64,000 nucleotides of DNA from positions 253,062-317,061 of the forward strand of contig VZRZ01005993.1 in NCBI GenBank assembly GCA_013398175.1. Direction: 5' to 3'. Positions 36,501-51,500 of this stretch are shown here, one piece after another (within the stretch, counting starts at the first letter, position 1; every line of letters starts with the position of its first letter). A model generated the notes under the pieces. It worked only from the letters and a program-made list of their open reading frames with translations. It was not told the DNA's origin and did not search any database. The translations under genes were made by a program, and so were the position numbers. The stretch comes from Climacteris rufus. Its lineage: Eukaryota > Chordata > Aves > Passeriformes > Climacteridae.

Positions 36501-39500
36501 CTGCAGGCGTCCCCACGGCCTCATCTGCAGCTGGAGTGGCCTCTCCTGGCTCCCCACAAATACCCTTTATCTCATACCCCGGGTGTTCTTGGTCAGCTCT
36601 GTAATAAATCCTTCATTCCCTGGTAAGGTTTCAATTGCCATTTTCAGCCACATGTTTGCTATAATAGGTAAGCACTCAAGCCAAGAGTGTCTTCACCCCC
36701 CACAGAACATAATTTTAATTACCTCAGATCATTGATTTTTATCACCAAAGCACTTTCAATTACAGAAAACTAATGAGTACCTATGAAATCCCACGCTAAA
36801 CAACCCTCCAGGCTTTCCCTGAGCTCAGGCGCCCTCCTTGGGTTCTGACAAAATTGTCCAGGGGAACAATCAAGAAACACCAAAGTGTCTGAGCCCATGT
36901 AAAGAGTAAAACCAGCCCCAGCACCTTTGCCATCTGCACAGAGCACCAGGGGAGGCTCGGGGGCACTGATTTACATTGCTGACAGCAGTACAGGCTTATA
37001 CAGGCTCCTGCACAAAAGCTCAAGTGTTGCAGTACATTCTGAGTCAGCAGAACTAAAACTTGCAGCAGTCTCCTCAAGAGATATTCCAGTGACCACTTGT
37101 GCACCTCTGCAGGCCTTCTGTGACAGGGTTTTCCAGACAGAAGAAGTCCCCAGCCACTTCTCCTCAGCAGGATTTTACTTTGCTTTTTGAAAAGAGGAAC
37201 AATGCCACTTTTACTCCTCGTGTGGATAATTTGCAAAATCCCCAAATTTGCAAAGCAAACAAGTCCCAGTCCCAAGTAACAGAGCAGGAAGGACCTCAGC
37301 TGTTTACCACCAGCATGGCAAATGCACACACTACACCAGGTGCAGGGGAGAGCCTGGCCAGCACTGAGACAGTTCCAGGCAAGCACCTCCCCAGGACTTG
37401 GGAGCTGCCAGGAGGGGAAGCAGAAAGCACCACAATTGGTGCTCTCCCTAGTGGCATTTCCAGTCTGTTACTCGGCTCCCAGGTGCCACAACATGTACTT
37501 TGCACACGACTGAACACGTTCCTTCTGCGCCCCCAGCAGCTCCCATGCTCCAGGCTCTCCCAGCCCGCCTGCTTCCTGCTCTTTCGAGCACTTCACACGT
37601 TCCTTCTCCCCTCTCCCCAGAGGCAGCTGCTCCCAAGCTCCTTCTGGTTGCAACCCAATCAGCAGTGCCAGATGTCTTGTAAAATTAATTTCCTTTTAGG
37701 CTCTTTCCCGTGATGCCAGACTCCCTCTCCTCTCCTCAGCAATGCACTGTCTCGCAGCCCTGCTCTGTCTCACGCACTCACACGTCATTTCCATGCAGAC
37801 AAAGAAACAGACACCTCTGCACAGTCTCGGAGGAAACAGACTGGCCAAGGAAACCTGCTGCAGATGGGGTTTGTCCCTTCCCAGAGGCTCTGCTGGGTGT
37901 GCCCTGCTGCTCCCAGCCAGTCAATGTCACCTTTCCTCTCCCAGCTGGGTCCCTGTCCCCGAGGGAAGGAGCTTGTGCAATTCCAAGAGAGCTGGTGGAA
38001 ATATGGGACTGCCTTAGAATATGGTAACAGGAGCAAGTTGGGGCAGTGAATCACTGTGGCCTGACATCTTGGATGTGAAAACAGAACCCAAGGACAACAA
38101 AACAGAGAGGGCAGAGTGCAGAGCCTGCCAGAAGCAGGACTCCAGACAAAATTCAATCCAATACTGGACAGTTACTCTGAGCACATCTGTCCTTTCAGTC
38201 CACCAGCACAGTACACAAATATTTCACAGTGCAGATGTTCAACTGCCCCGCTCCCCCCACCCCCCAAGAACACCAAGAGAAAACCATACTTACAGGCACC
38301 AAAATCTGTTTGCAGCCAGTGTCCAACACCATGTCCTGTAACATTTTGTCCGAAATGCCACTGAACAAGGTATGTCCCGGAGGCAGGCTGGCTAAGTGGA
38401 GGTTAAATAACCGTTTGAGCTCACTCAGGGTGAGCACAAATTGTTTCTTAAACGTGGACGACACAAAGGCCTTGAGTTCCTGCGCGACCCTGTCGCCGCC
38501 GGCCGCGGGCAGGTGGCCGTTCAGGGGCTCCGTGGGGCCCGGGGCCCCGTGCAGCCCGTTCACCAGGCCCTTGCCGAGGCCCTCGAGGGCCGAGGTGTCC
38601 ATGGGCTCCTCCGCGCCCACCGGCTCCTCCTTAACGCGGATGTTGGCAACGTCCGCCTGGGCCGAGGCGTCCTTGGGTCTCAGCTCTGCCTTCTGCTTCT
38701 GGAGCTCCTTCTCCAGCTGCCCATAGTTCTGCTTGACTTTTGCTTTAGCCATGTTGACCCTTTGCTCCCCAGAAACCAGCAGCGGGTGAGCTGGTAGGAA
38801 ACAGATAAGAAAAGGGTAAGAAAAGGGACCATGAATCTCAAATCTCACCAGGGCTCACAGTGAAATAAAACCAGCAAGCATCATCTGCTTACTAAATTCA
38901 AAGAATAAACCCAGTCTGTTGATTAGGTTTTACATTAATTTGGGGGAGGGTTTGCTGTTGTTTCTGAGGGCTGTGTGTGTTTTTTTTTGAAAGCAGATGC
39001 TTGGGGAAAGGTGTTCCAGTCGAAGAACCTGAAGCAAAGACAAAGGCATTTGCTCAATCACCAGGGCCTTTTCCATAGTTCAGGAAACCAGGATACAGAC
39101 TGCTTACACATCTCTGCTTGGGACCCAAATGCTTCTTTGCCCAACAACTCTTCTTTTTGTCTTTTAGATTCTCTAGTGGCTGGTGGGGCCTGGTGCAGCC
39201 CCTGCCAGAGCCAGCACAGGATGTCCCACAGGTACAGGGAGGAGCATGAGGTTAAGAGTGAACCTGAACATCCTTTCAGCATGAGGTGCACAGTAGGAGA
39301 GGCTGAAATTCTCCTCTTAGTATTATTACCCAGTAATGGGGAGAAAGGGACAGAAGGGAGTTCTTTCCCATGTAATCCTGCATCTCTCCCCTCTCCACAC
39401 CCAGCTATCCAAAGGTGAAAGGAAGGGTGTGTTGGCCTCAGAGGAATCCAGTCTCAGTGCCAAAGCAAGGAGTGCAGTGTTCAAGGCAAAGGCCTGCCCA

Positions 39501-42500
39501 GCACACATGCTGTTATCTTCTCTGCTGTTAGGCTCACTAATCCTCTCCAAATAACCCAACACCTAATCCTTCCGAGCAGATCAGACACAGGGTACTGAAA
39601 TGGATTCATATGCTCCTTTGTCAGTTCTGCTTACGCTCCTCAGTCGGTCCAGTTTTTTTGGCAATGAGCCAAATGTCCAGTTAAAACTCCTTGTAATCTC
39701 AAGTTTTTACAGTCTTTTAGGATTATGGAGCAGCTACTTTAATATTCTCCCTGGCATCCATGGTGGAGAATGATGTCAAAGAGAGACAGCCTCACACCTC
39801 CTTACAGCCTCCTGCCAAACACATTCTCCAGCAACTGCCTGGCCCTCAACCACACCAGAGAGCCCACTGCAAATCAGGGAAGTAAAAAATCACCTCATGC
39901 ACATTAACCTGCATTAACATTCACCTGAGAGGTGAGAATTACTTGTGCACTGGCCCTGTCTGTCCTCCCCTCAGGAGCTGCTTACACCCCACAAGCTGTC
40001 TTAAATTAGAATGTGGGTAACAGAACCAGCTGATTTTGCAGTGTCAGATAGCAAATCCCCAGTGCCACAGACTCCTCCCTGCTCTGCTACAAGGATGCCA
40101 CAGTAGCTGGTGTCACCCCAACATCAGTGACATTACTAAAGACCAAGATCTGTCTCAAAGAGCCCACAAGAAATACTAAGAAAGAAAAGACATTAAACGA
40201 GACCAGTCTCCACCCCATTCAAAACCAGAGAGGAACTCCAAAACATCACTCAGGAATATGCATGGGTGGATAGATCCATGTGCTTCAAGATGAGCCAAGC
40301 ACAATCCCATTTACCTGATTGTGCCTCTTGTTTCTTTGGTGTCAAGTGCTCCTTTAAGAGATTATAGACCTTTTCTAATCTGAAAGACAAAGACACAATA
40401 GCAGGGCAGTTTCAGTTGTTATGTCTGCATGCAGCCGTGCCAGCTTTAGCCATCAGCTAGAACATTCCACCTCTCCAGGGAGCCAAGAACCAGGAATGAC
40501 CTGAGTGATGCAGAAACACCCCCCACCACACCACTGCCTGGGGACTGTGAGGGAAAAACCTGGATGCAACACAGATCAAATCAGCTATCAGTCTACAGAA
40601 ACTCTGTACTAGATAGTTCTCTACTTTTAGCTTATTCCCCAAAATACAACGAGTCATTTACTTGGCCTGAATGCCCATCCACAGCATCTGTTGCCTCTGA
40701 ACTATATCTGGATGCTTCTTAACAAAGTCTTCATCATAAGGGAGCATGAACTCCCAGCCTTTGTTTATCCTTGCCACAGACATGTGCTCTAGGAAGTCTT
40801 TCACATCTTCTGGGCAAAGCTAAAAGAAAAAGAAAGAGCATAAATAACATGGAAATCAGTTTACACAGGACACATGCAGCAATGGGCATCGTGCCACGAG
40901 ACAGGAGGAGCTGGGGCACCTCCATGGACACACACCCAGCTAAGTCAGAGATACTCATCCTTCTCTGCAGCACCAACACTTTCACACACTGTTAAAAGCT
41001 CAGGACTTCAGAGAGCAGTGGTGATTAATCACCTCAGAGTCAAATAGCTCATGGCATGTTTTGTGAAGAAAAGGGAGTTTCCAAACTGAGATGAAAAGAC
41101 TATGGGGAAAAGAAGCATATTCTACAATGTTAATCTTATTTCAGAGCTGCAGGCCAGACATGCTGCACCTACACATGCCCAGCTTTTAAGCAGCACTGGA
41201 TCTTACATTCCAAAAATAGATGGTCTGTGCATAAATTGACTCGTCATTTTACTGCATTTTAAAGAACTTGGGTTTTTGTTCTTCTTACTTAATGTTTCTC
41301 ATTCATTTGCCACTTCTAACAGAATGTTCAGGTGCCTGAGTTGCTTTAAAGTTTTTACTCAATATTGGCAACTGGCAAATGCCAACAGAAGAGCTGCTCT
41401 TCTGTAACACAGCCAAAGCAGAGCAGCCACTGTGGGCTGTGCAAGCACCTTCAGTCAGCTCAATTCAAAGTGTGCCCAGCTTTCCACTGAAACACAGGAG
41501 TGCACACAATGCATTCCAGTGGCTCAGCTACAAGGTCAGTCTTGGAGCTGTGGAAACTGTGGAAGCTGCTCAGAATCCTTCTAGAAGGAACATTATCTGT
41601 ACCTGTTCCAAATGGAGAGCAAAGCAGGCCCTGTGACCCTGAGGGAAGGCTTGCAGCAGCTTCCACCACCCATACCCACACAAGGCCCAGCAGCATTCAG
41701 CCAACTTATCACCAACTTCTGATTTAGGAAGAAAAAGAACCCACTCACTTTTGTGACTGCTGCTACTTCCTTTCTCACAACCCAGCGGTCCTGTGTGAAC
41801 TTCCACATCTAGGAGGGGAACAAAAGAGGAAAACCTAATAACTGAATGGGGCAGTTGCTGAACTGAAGTTGTAGTAATGACTGTTCAACAATGTTACCAG
41901 AAAAATAGAGCCCCTGTTCCTTTCAAGAATGTAGAACTAAGTAATTCTCAGACAGGTAGAGGAAAAACATTCTCTGGCCCCTTCTGTCCTCAGCTGTCCA
42001 TGAACACAGTACCAAAGCTCTGAGAGTCCATGGTGTGCCTTGGCAAGCCTAAAACTACAACAGCTATGAGCAATTTCTTGAACTCAAAGTCCATTTAGCT
42101 TCAAAACAAACAAACAAAAAAAACCCCAAACAAACCCACTGCAGTGATGCTGGGACCCCAGAAGTCACACCTGAGGCTCAGCTTCTCACAGACCTCATCA
42201 TCCACCTAGAGAACTTCTCCATGCACTTCTGGTAACTGGGGCCTGTAGAGGCTGATGACTGTTGCCTTTCAGCAGCACAGAGCCCCTACAAAGTTCCCTT
42301 CTTCCATCCCCATCACAGCCACTTACAGTTATGCCAAGATGTCCTGTCACTCCCACACTTGTGCCCAGGTAAGGGACAGCCAGCTGCTCTGCAGAGCAGC
42401 TCCTGAGGTCCCAGTGCTGAGAGGCAGCTGCTGAGGGCAGGCATGGGCAGAACACTGCCTGAACATGACCTTTCATTTCTTCCTGTCTCCATTTAAATAG

Positions 42501-45500
42501 GCTACAGCCTCTTTCAGTCTGTGTGTACTAATAATGTTGTTAAGAATTCAAAATCTCATTATTGACAATTTCTTCCTGCCCTACGACGTCATCCACGCTT
42601 CCTTCTCTCCCATTCAGCTTCTCTCTGCCCCCCCCACTCACTTCAGGGCACAGGGCATTTCTTCTTCTAAAGCACAAGAAGTCCATAAATTTTTTGAACT
42701 TATTAATTACTTTACACAAATATATCCAGGGAAATAAAGTTCACTTTTTAAGCTAGAACAAATTTTCTCCACAGATGCAATACAGCATTACATACTGTTT
42801 CTGAGTCTTATAACCAGACGCTTCACTGTGTCTGAAAGCCAGAAATATTGATGCTTTCTATTTTCTAACATTTTAACTTCGTACTTGTTGTAGTACTCAT
42901 CAGCAAATTACCTTTCCTTAAGATCAACACAGATCCATTTCTCACAGAAGGTATATTTGACATAGTAATTCAAATGAAAATAATTTAGCTTTTCATCCTC
43001 ATTATTACAACACTAGCACTTACTTAACTGAGCATAATAATTCTGGTCCCTGGAACTTTACACACAACATGTCACCTAATCTGCTGTGTCCTAGACTTGT
43101 GTCACTGGGTCACACCTGGATCCAGGTCTCCATATGGCAGTGTCTCAGGCAGGCAGCAAGAGCCAATGAGAAGTCAGTTTCAGTCACCATCAGTTTGATC
43201 TTAAGGTACTGTAAGTCTTTGCAGAGCATTCTCCTACCCTGAAAGTCTCTAGCACAGCATTCTCCTGTTCAGAGGTAAATCTCATGAACAAACTCTGCAA
43301 AAACCTGTCAGGTCTAACTGAAAAACACAGGAGTCATGCACTCATCAGATTTGCTCTGCTGGGGCGGAAGCCATAAACTGATTATGAACTTAGGAACCAC
43401 TTAGGAACTTAATTCTTTCCATGGTTAGTGAAAATAAACACAATGCAGAGGTTGTTCCTTTTTGCTGTGCTTATGTGTGTGTTTACAAGACCCGTATTCA
43501 TTTCAACTTCCATGTGCAGCTACTGCTCCCAAAAGGTGCCTGGGAACAAAGTCCTTTCACTGATTAGCAGCCCCAGGGAATAAAGTCCCTTTTAAAGATC
43601 AACACTGCATGCTCAGGGAGCACAGGGCTTACCCACACTGCCCTCCTGAGCCCTCAGTCCTGAGCCCACAGAAACAGAGCTGGGGAAACAAGCACTGCAT
43701 TATCCATTCCTGGCTGTTCTGCAAGCCCCACATTGTGGGGGCAATGTGATAGTGGCTCTACAGCTTGTGTTAGAAAGGGATGAATGCTGCTAATGACAGA
43801 TGATCTGAACCTGCCAGCCAGACACAGTGTCAGCCTACACCAACACTCCCATGCCAGACTTGTAACAACACTTTCAGGATTAAAGCACAAACAACTTCCT
43901 TGGAGGAAACTCCTTACTGCAGTAGAGCAGCAGAGTTTTGCAATGCTGTGGCCTCTCAGGCAAACTTCACCTGTGTTTTCCTTTCAAAACAACAAACACT
44001 TTTATACTTACAACAAAGTCTCTCCCTCTACAGAGCACTTCTGCAGGAACTCCACTGTGGGGACTAGAAGTATCTTTCGGGTAGAGGACATCACTGTTAA
44101 TTAAAAAGGAAGCGGAATTAGTTAGTAGATACTCCAGAAAAATGGCATTAGTGAAGATTAACATAACAAACATGCCCTCCCTGTTCTGCAGTTAAATTAT
44201 ACCTTTATTCAAAGCATGGTTTTCATTAAAGGCATTAATATTGGTGTAATTACACCACTGCAATTACACTGCACTTACACAGTGCAGAAAGGCTTACACC
44301 AGCAAAGCACAGCTTTGTGGCAAGCAGGTGTGTGCAACACAGCTACAAGCTCTGCTTTGTTCTTGCAAAGCCTACCCTCCCTTGGACCCGTGTAAACAAG
44401 ACCAGAATGATCCTAAGAAGTGCTTAGGCCAACCTGGTGTGCAGCCTTGAAGGCAGCATTTAGCCAAAATGCTGATGTACAGGCAGAAGAGTTTTTATTT
44501 CCTTCCCAGCAATCAAGGGCTTAACAGAACAATATTACAAAATGTCATACTAGAACAAACAGCCCCAAGACCAGCATTACTCTGTGTCCTTGTCTGCTTG
44601 CAGGGCCAGCTGATGACATTTGTTACCACACTCTTCAAAGCCCCACAGCAACTGAGGTTCATGATCTTGAGCCTACCCAGGGCAAAGAAATGGGTCTCTC
44701 CTCTGTTCAGAGTTCTGATGCGTTCATGTGCTGCTCTGTGCCCAAACACCACATCCACTAGAGACACACACATCCTCCTCAATAGCAAAGAATCAGTTAT
44801 AACCCAAAAACAACCTGAATGCTATTATACTGCCTTTTAACTTGTTTCCAGCTTCCTCCTGTAACAGCTGGAGGGACAGCAGGGTTGCTGTAAAAGCTGG
44901 TCACATTGCTAACACAGGCCTGGATCACAATACCTCAAACATCCTGCTGGCACACTTGCACTGGTAGCTGGTGCCATTCATCTTAACACAGACAGCTATT
45001 CCACAGACTGTAATTCTCTACATGCAGGGCTCCACCCAGGGAAAAAAATCATACTGCACTTTAGACTGCAATTCCCAATGGGATGCTTTATCCTATTAAA
45101 CAGGAAGATGATACAGAATCCAATTCACATGGTACTCTCAGTACCCCCACGCTTGATTTATTAAGCAGGTAATGCTTTCTAGAGGGGATTTTTCACCTGA
45201 CAAGAGCAGCATCCACTGGTGAACAGCAAGGGGACTGCACAAAGATCCTTATTTGACTGAATTGTGCTAAGAAATACTATAGCTGACATTGGATTCATAT
45301 TCTGTGTTGATATTTGACACTAATCTCTGGCAGAATTCAGGACAGCTCTCTCACAAAAAGCCACGAGTGCAGAGAGCATCAAACACCTGACAGAACTCAG
45401 ATGCAAGCACAGATTACATCACTGCTCAGCCACAATCCCCTGTGGGGCCGGTGCCGAGCCATCATCCTTCCACATCGGCCCTTTGGCTTTGGGACAGCTG

Positions 45501-48500
45501 AGTGCACCAGGATGCAGCCCATGTGAAACCAAGGTCTGCAGGGCCAGCGCGGTGCTTGGGACGCACACGGCCCGCGGTGCCAGGGCATTCCTGGGGCATT
45601 CCCGGGACGAGGCTGGGCCATGATCCCAGAGCATTCCCAGAGCATTCCCGGGACAAAGCTGGGCTGTGATCCCAGAGCATTCCCGGGGCAAGGCCGGGCT
45701 GTGATCCCAGAGCATTCCCAGGACAAAGCCGGGCCGTGATCCCAGAGCTCCCGGAGCATTCCTGGGACAAAGCCGGGCCATGATCCCAGACCATTCCTGG
45801 AGCATTCCTGGGACAAAGCTGAGCTATGATCCCAGAGCATTCCCAGGACAAAGCCAGGCCGTGATCCCGGAGCATTCCCGGGGCATTCCCAGGACAAAGG
45901 CGGGCCTGATCCCAGAGCATTCCTGGGGCATTCCCGGAGCATTCCCGGTACAAAGCCGGGCCGTGAACCCAGAGCATTCCCGGGACAAAGGCGGGCCGTG
46001 ATCCCAGAGCATTCCCAGAGCATTCCTGGGACAAAGCCAGGCCGTGATCCCAGAGCATTCCCAGAGCATTCCTGGGACAAAGCCAGGCCATGATCCCAGA
46101 GCATTCCTGGGGCATTCCCGGGACAAGGCCGGGCCATGATCCCAGAGCATTCCCAGAGCATTCCCAGAGCATTCCCAGAGCATTCCCGCGGCATTCCCGG
46201 GACGAGGCCGGGCCGTACCTCTTCACCACCCAGTTGCCCTGGACCAGCAGCGCCACCTGCTGCACGCAGCGCAGCACGGCCGTGCCGTCGGTGCCCGGGC
46301 CCAGCAGGCTCATCAGGTTGGCGAACGGCATCACCTTCACTGCAAGGCAAACACAGCGTCACTCGGGATCGGGCCTCAGGGTGCTCACAGGCAAGGATTT
46401 CGCTCAGGGAAAAAATGGAAAGCCTAAGTTCTGCTCAGTGCCCCACTGCGCTATAGGCATCATCTGCTCCAAAGTATCTGCTGCTGTTGCAACAGAGTTG
46501 ACTGGCTTAACTGGTCACAAATTAATGTATTAATAAAATAATTTAAAAATAATCTATGCCTTTGGCAATATCTGTGAACATGACAAGACAGGAAGCTCCT
46601 GAGGCAAAATCTTCAGGATTTTCTCTAGTCAGATAGTAACTCTGAAGAGACAATATAAAATTCCTAGATGACACTCATGAAGTGTGTATTGCTGAAAACT
46701 TCCCAGAAAATGCCAAAGTGCAAGTTGTACATGCTCAGACCCCACATTCCAGGAAATATGTGTTGAAATAAGTGCATCTAGAAAGCTATCATCAAATTAG
46801 AAATTTTTCTAAGAGTAAATTGACTGCAAACATACCAGCAGTCTAATCAGCTGTCACTGCTGTTCTTAAGGAAAGGCTTGGGATTTAGATTCTTCAAAGA
46901 ACCAAAGAGCCAGACAGTCTGTCTGGAGGGGTGACAGAACTGGTAACACTGGGGAAGATACCTTATCTGAGGCAACTAGGAGTCACAAAGTGAAGTGCAA
47001 ATGTGTTACAAAAGCTACAAACCGTTCTTCATCAGGATCTTAATCTGATCAGCAAGGGGTAAAGTTCTCAGCTGGGCCATGGAAAGCACATTGCTTGGAG
47101 CCATTGGTTTGTCACTGCAGATAAACAAACAGATTTGCAGCCCATGAAAAAGAGCATCCAGCCAATGTGGACTTTGACCATTATGTACAAACACTTACTT
47201 CTCTTCCTCTACGCTTGGAGGCATCAGCATCATTAAATATTCACTAGAAGAAAAAGAAACACATCCTTTAAAATGCTTGTCTTGGGACTTTACAGGTTTA
47301 AGTACACTAATTTCTCACTTAGAGCAAACCTGCTTGTGTGAATCTACAAAACAAACATCACTCTGAAAAGAGGTCTCCCTTTCACTCCCATCTCCACTGT
47401 AAACTCAGTACTAGCAAAAGCTACTGACATTCATCTACCCAAAGAGAAGGTATGAAGTAAATGTGAGTCACAATCCCAGCTATTCTGTACAGCAGAGGTG
47501 TCCAGAGGATCTGCATGAGGAAATACATCAAGCACAGGTGCTCTGACAGCAGTCAGAGGGGTCACATGAAGCCCCATAGACAGAATCAGGCCAGCAACAA
47601 GCAAAAATCTGTCCCACCCACGAATTACCAGCGTCTGTGAGAAAGAATCAGATCCAAAAGACTCCTCAGAACACCTACCACTGATCCACTGATGTCAAAC
47701 GTTAAGATAAACACACCCACACCATTAACCAGAGCCAGACTCTGCCACTTTACTGTAACTTGGGCCATGGCTGTATCAGATGCCAGGGAAGCACTGACTG
47801 CATTGTGGGAAGGCTCCTGCAGAGCTGCAGTCACCAAGAAACAGACACAAACACATTTCATGTAGTTTCAGTTGTCCCCACAAATCACAAAAGGAAGTTT
47901 TGTAAGATTTGCTAACAATGGAAGCTATTGGCTTCAGACTGTTAATTTATATTAACCAGAAGAAGCTTTTGTTTTAATTTTCCTTTGCAGTATTCACAGT
48001 CCGAATAGTGTAGGATTGTGATAATGTACAAGCTACAACCCCAAATGAAAACAAGAGGTTTTAATCTCAAGAGCACAGGGAAACAAAGGCACTCTCAAAA
48101 AGATGAAAGCTCATTTGTTTATGTATTTTTTTAAACAATTCAACTTTTATCATGACTAGAATTTTCAAAGAGCAGACTTTTAAAGAATATACCTGGTTAT
48201 TACTCCGAAAACAATCCCAAGTAATTAATGCCATTTCTGTAGGAAACCATCAAACCATTACCTGGGAGATTTAATTAATTCTGTGTTTTCAGCAAGGCCA
48301 TGACCTTGACTAAATAAATACTGGCGCTCGTGTTCAGAACGGCTATCCTGGAGACAGGGAAAAAACAGGAGTCACTATCACACACTGGAAGCACACAAAA
48401 TGCCAGAGAGCTGGACTTCTCATTCCAAACTATGGCCACTCTGTCATTATTGCACCATTCAAGTGTTCCACCCCACTAACTGATGCTCTGCTTTCACTTT

Positions 48501-51500
48501 GTTGTACGATGCTCATGTGATGTGGGAACATTTCCCTTGCTGTGCCTTTGGAACCTCCTGACAGACGTGCACACATCAGCCCAACTGGATTCCTCACACT
48601 CCACTGCCTGGGCTTCCCAAGTCCTTCACAAAATCCAGTTCATAATCCAAGAGCCGAGTGATTCTTACACCTAGACCCCCCTTTATGTTTGTCCCACTCT
48701 CAGTTTTGAAGTGAGGAGACCCAAAGCATTATCCAGCAGAGGAGATACAGAGCCCTGCAGGGTCTGTTCTAGCCCACAGACCTCCTCTCCTTCATTATCC
48801 TTTGATGATTCCCTGATTGCCTGGATTTACAAAAAGTTCTAGACTTGGCTGAGCCTTCAGGCCCAGGCAGCCTCCTCAGCAGCCAGCACACAGCTACCTT
48901 CAAGCCATAATAATGGAGATGAACCCAGTGCTCTTCTGCTTGTCTCTTCTGCAGGAACTCATAGGACTGAACACGTCGCTGTCGAGCTTGCTCGGTCTCA
49001 GGGCGGGAGAATCGTACCTGAAAGATTTGGGCATCATTAAACACAGCCCTCAAACCCTTGAGAAAAACCCACCTGCATTATTTATTTGGTACATCAGGAA
49101 CCAGCTAGGGGCCCTAGCTCCAACGAATCACCCCTTGCTCTCAGTGCCATCCTTATGCTTGTGCAAGAAGGACAAGTTCACCTGGCTTCCCCCTCCCAAG
49201 CCCAGGGTCAGAAGGACTAGCTGAGGTTTCCTGTGCTTTCACTTGGCTGGGAATTGTCAAGCATTCTTGTGAACTGTTGCCTGAACCAGCACAAAAAGGA
49301 ACATGTGGACATACAGTAATTTGCTTAACATCCTCTTCAGCTTCATCCTGAGATGAATCACCACCTGCCAAAAAATATATAAAAATAAACACACCACTGC
49401 AGTGAAAGAGCCAAAGCCAGTCTGTAACTCTCTGGGGGCCCACACAGGAAGAAATCAGACTGGGAACTCCATCTCCATGGGTTCAATCCCAGCTTGCCAA
49501 CCCATGCCATGTATGACAGCACCACACTGCTGCTGTGATAGCAGACCCTGCAGCCATGGGCTTTCCAGTGGCAGTGGTGACACAGTCCCCAGCAATACCC
49601 TTTGTCACTACCCAGCACCTCCCATCCCTCTGCCAATCCCCCACACTGTGCCCACAAAAGCATTTAGGTAAAAAACTCTGGATCAGCAAAACAATCTGAG
49701 AAATGGCCTAATAATGGACTATGCTGTCAGAATAAACACCTTCAGAACAGAATCACTCTTATCAGTAAAACTATAGAGAGAACTTGTATCTCACCTCCCA
49801 AAAGAAAACACAACTTGTGGGGCATTTACCTTCATTAGCAGCTTCTCTTTCTCGGTGTTTTGCATCAGCCTTGTCCAAGTAGGTGAAGCTTGGTCTCAGC
49901 TGAAGAATTCCATGTAGTGGAGTCAAGTGAAGTTCACCTGAGACAGAGAATGAATGTTGGTTAAAATGGATTTTTTCCACTGCACAAAGACAGAACTTTT
50001 CATTATCTCCTTGTCTCTGTAAAGACACAGCTTCAATTGAGCATAAATATTTAATACAGTAAAACACAGAAAGGGATTAAGTGAAAAATTCATCCAGAGC
50101 TCAGGATTTCAAGGGAATATGAAAGACCAAGATGTGTTTCTGTTATTCTCCCTTTTGTGTTGAAACCAGATCTTATAGAGAGCCACATTCTGGCTCAGGC
50201 CTGACCCATAGTTCAGGAAACTCCCAGTAAAACAGTCATCACTGAAAACAATCCACATATTGTCATCTAAAATGACCACCAGACCAAAACTCTGTGGTGG
50301 CCTGGGCAGTCAAGAGAGGGACAAAAAGTGTTGAACAGGACAATGAGACAGATAAACTTAGATGAAGAAAGCAATATAAATAACAACGATAAATTCATGC
50401 TACAAATGTGTATTATTTCAGGCCACCATGAACTGTTAAGATTCTGGAGGCATCCACAAACCCAGGGTGTTCTTATGTGATATTTACAATTTTGCTAGAC
50501 CTACTCAAGGACTCTTGGGACACTGATAAGGAAAAATTTTCCTTTGTTTAAAGACCTATCAGTCAGTTAAAATCTAGGCTGGAAAAAAAATCACACAGGT
50601 CTTATCTTAACCCTGAAATGAGCACATTTTGCTGATGTGAGGTGTAAGCAAAAGAAACTTACCTTTTTTATAAACAGCAGCTGCATAGCGGGAAACATTA
50701 CTGGCAGCCTGGGAAGAGCAGAAAGTTTGCTTGTCCATCAGCTTCCTGCAGACAGAGGAGGGCAGTGAGATGGCATCCCCCAGGCAATGGGCAGGCACGT
50801 GCTAAAGGTCTGACACCACCAATTCCCAAAATGGACGATCCACAACTGCAGCAGATGCCCACCCATCACCTCTGTGTCTGCAATTCCCAATTCAGGACAC
50901 ACCCCAACAATGTAGGTTAGTAGGTTACTCCCAACAACACTTGCTCTAGAACAGTGTCCAAAGCAGCCCCTGTGACTGGACAGCCACTTGATCCCACCTC
51001 TCCCTGAAGTCCTGGTGGACACACAGATAGCTGTGCTCACCACAGAGAGAAAAGGAAGGCAGAGAGGAGACCTACGAGGAATAGGTGCTTGTTTCATCGC
51101 TGCAGGTGCCATCCACGTTGAGAGCAATCTGCTCGCCCTTGCTGCGGCAGTAGTTCGGATTCAGAGTATCAATGGCCATTTCAAGTTCAACCTAGAGGAT
51201 ATCAGAGTAAAGACACAACCCCAAATATATCAATTAAACCCCAACCCCACACTTTCTAATATTTCCATAGGTTTACAGCAAATTCAAATATATAAGCAGC
51301 ATCATTCATAGCCACAGGGCAAATCTCACATCCAGAGCTGGGCAGCACATAGATGGGGTTTTGTACCATGAGATCATTTAAACACCAAGCTGGGAAAAGC
51401 TAAACTCCTGTGTAGATGAATGGGATCAGGAAAGACAAAGGTCTTTAAGCAGCCCTGAAATACACCTTGACTTTGATGGATACCTTCCATTACATTATCA

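Noticed and set aside
45397..46362. Long minus-strand open frames (over 250 codons in two frames) with Pro/Gly/Cys-rich repeats
   Set aside because: They are translations of the 35-bp minisatellite, open in several frames because the unit lacks stops, and they run through a POLR3E exon and its intron. No conserved domain or independent start.
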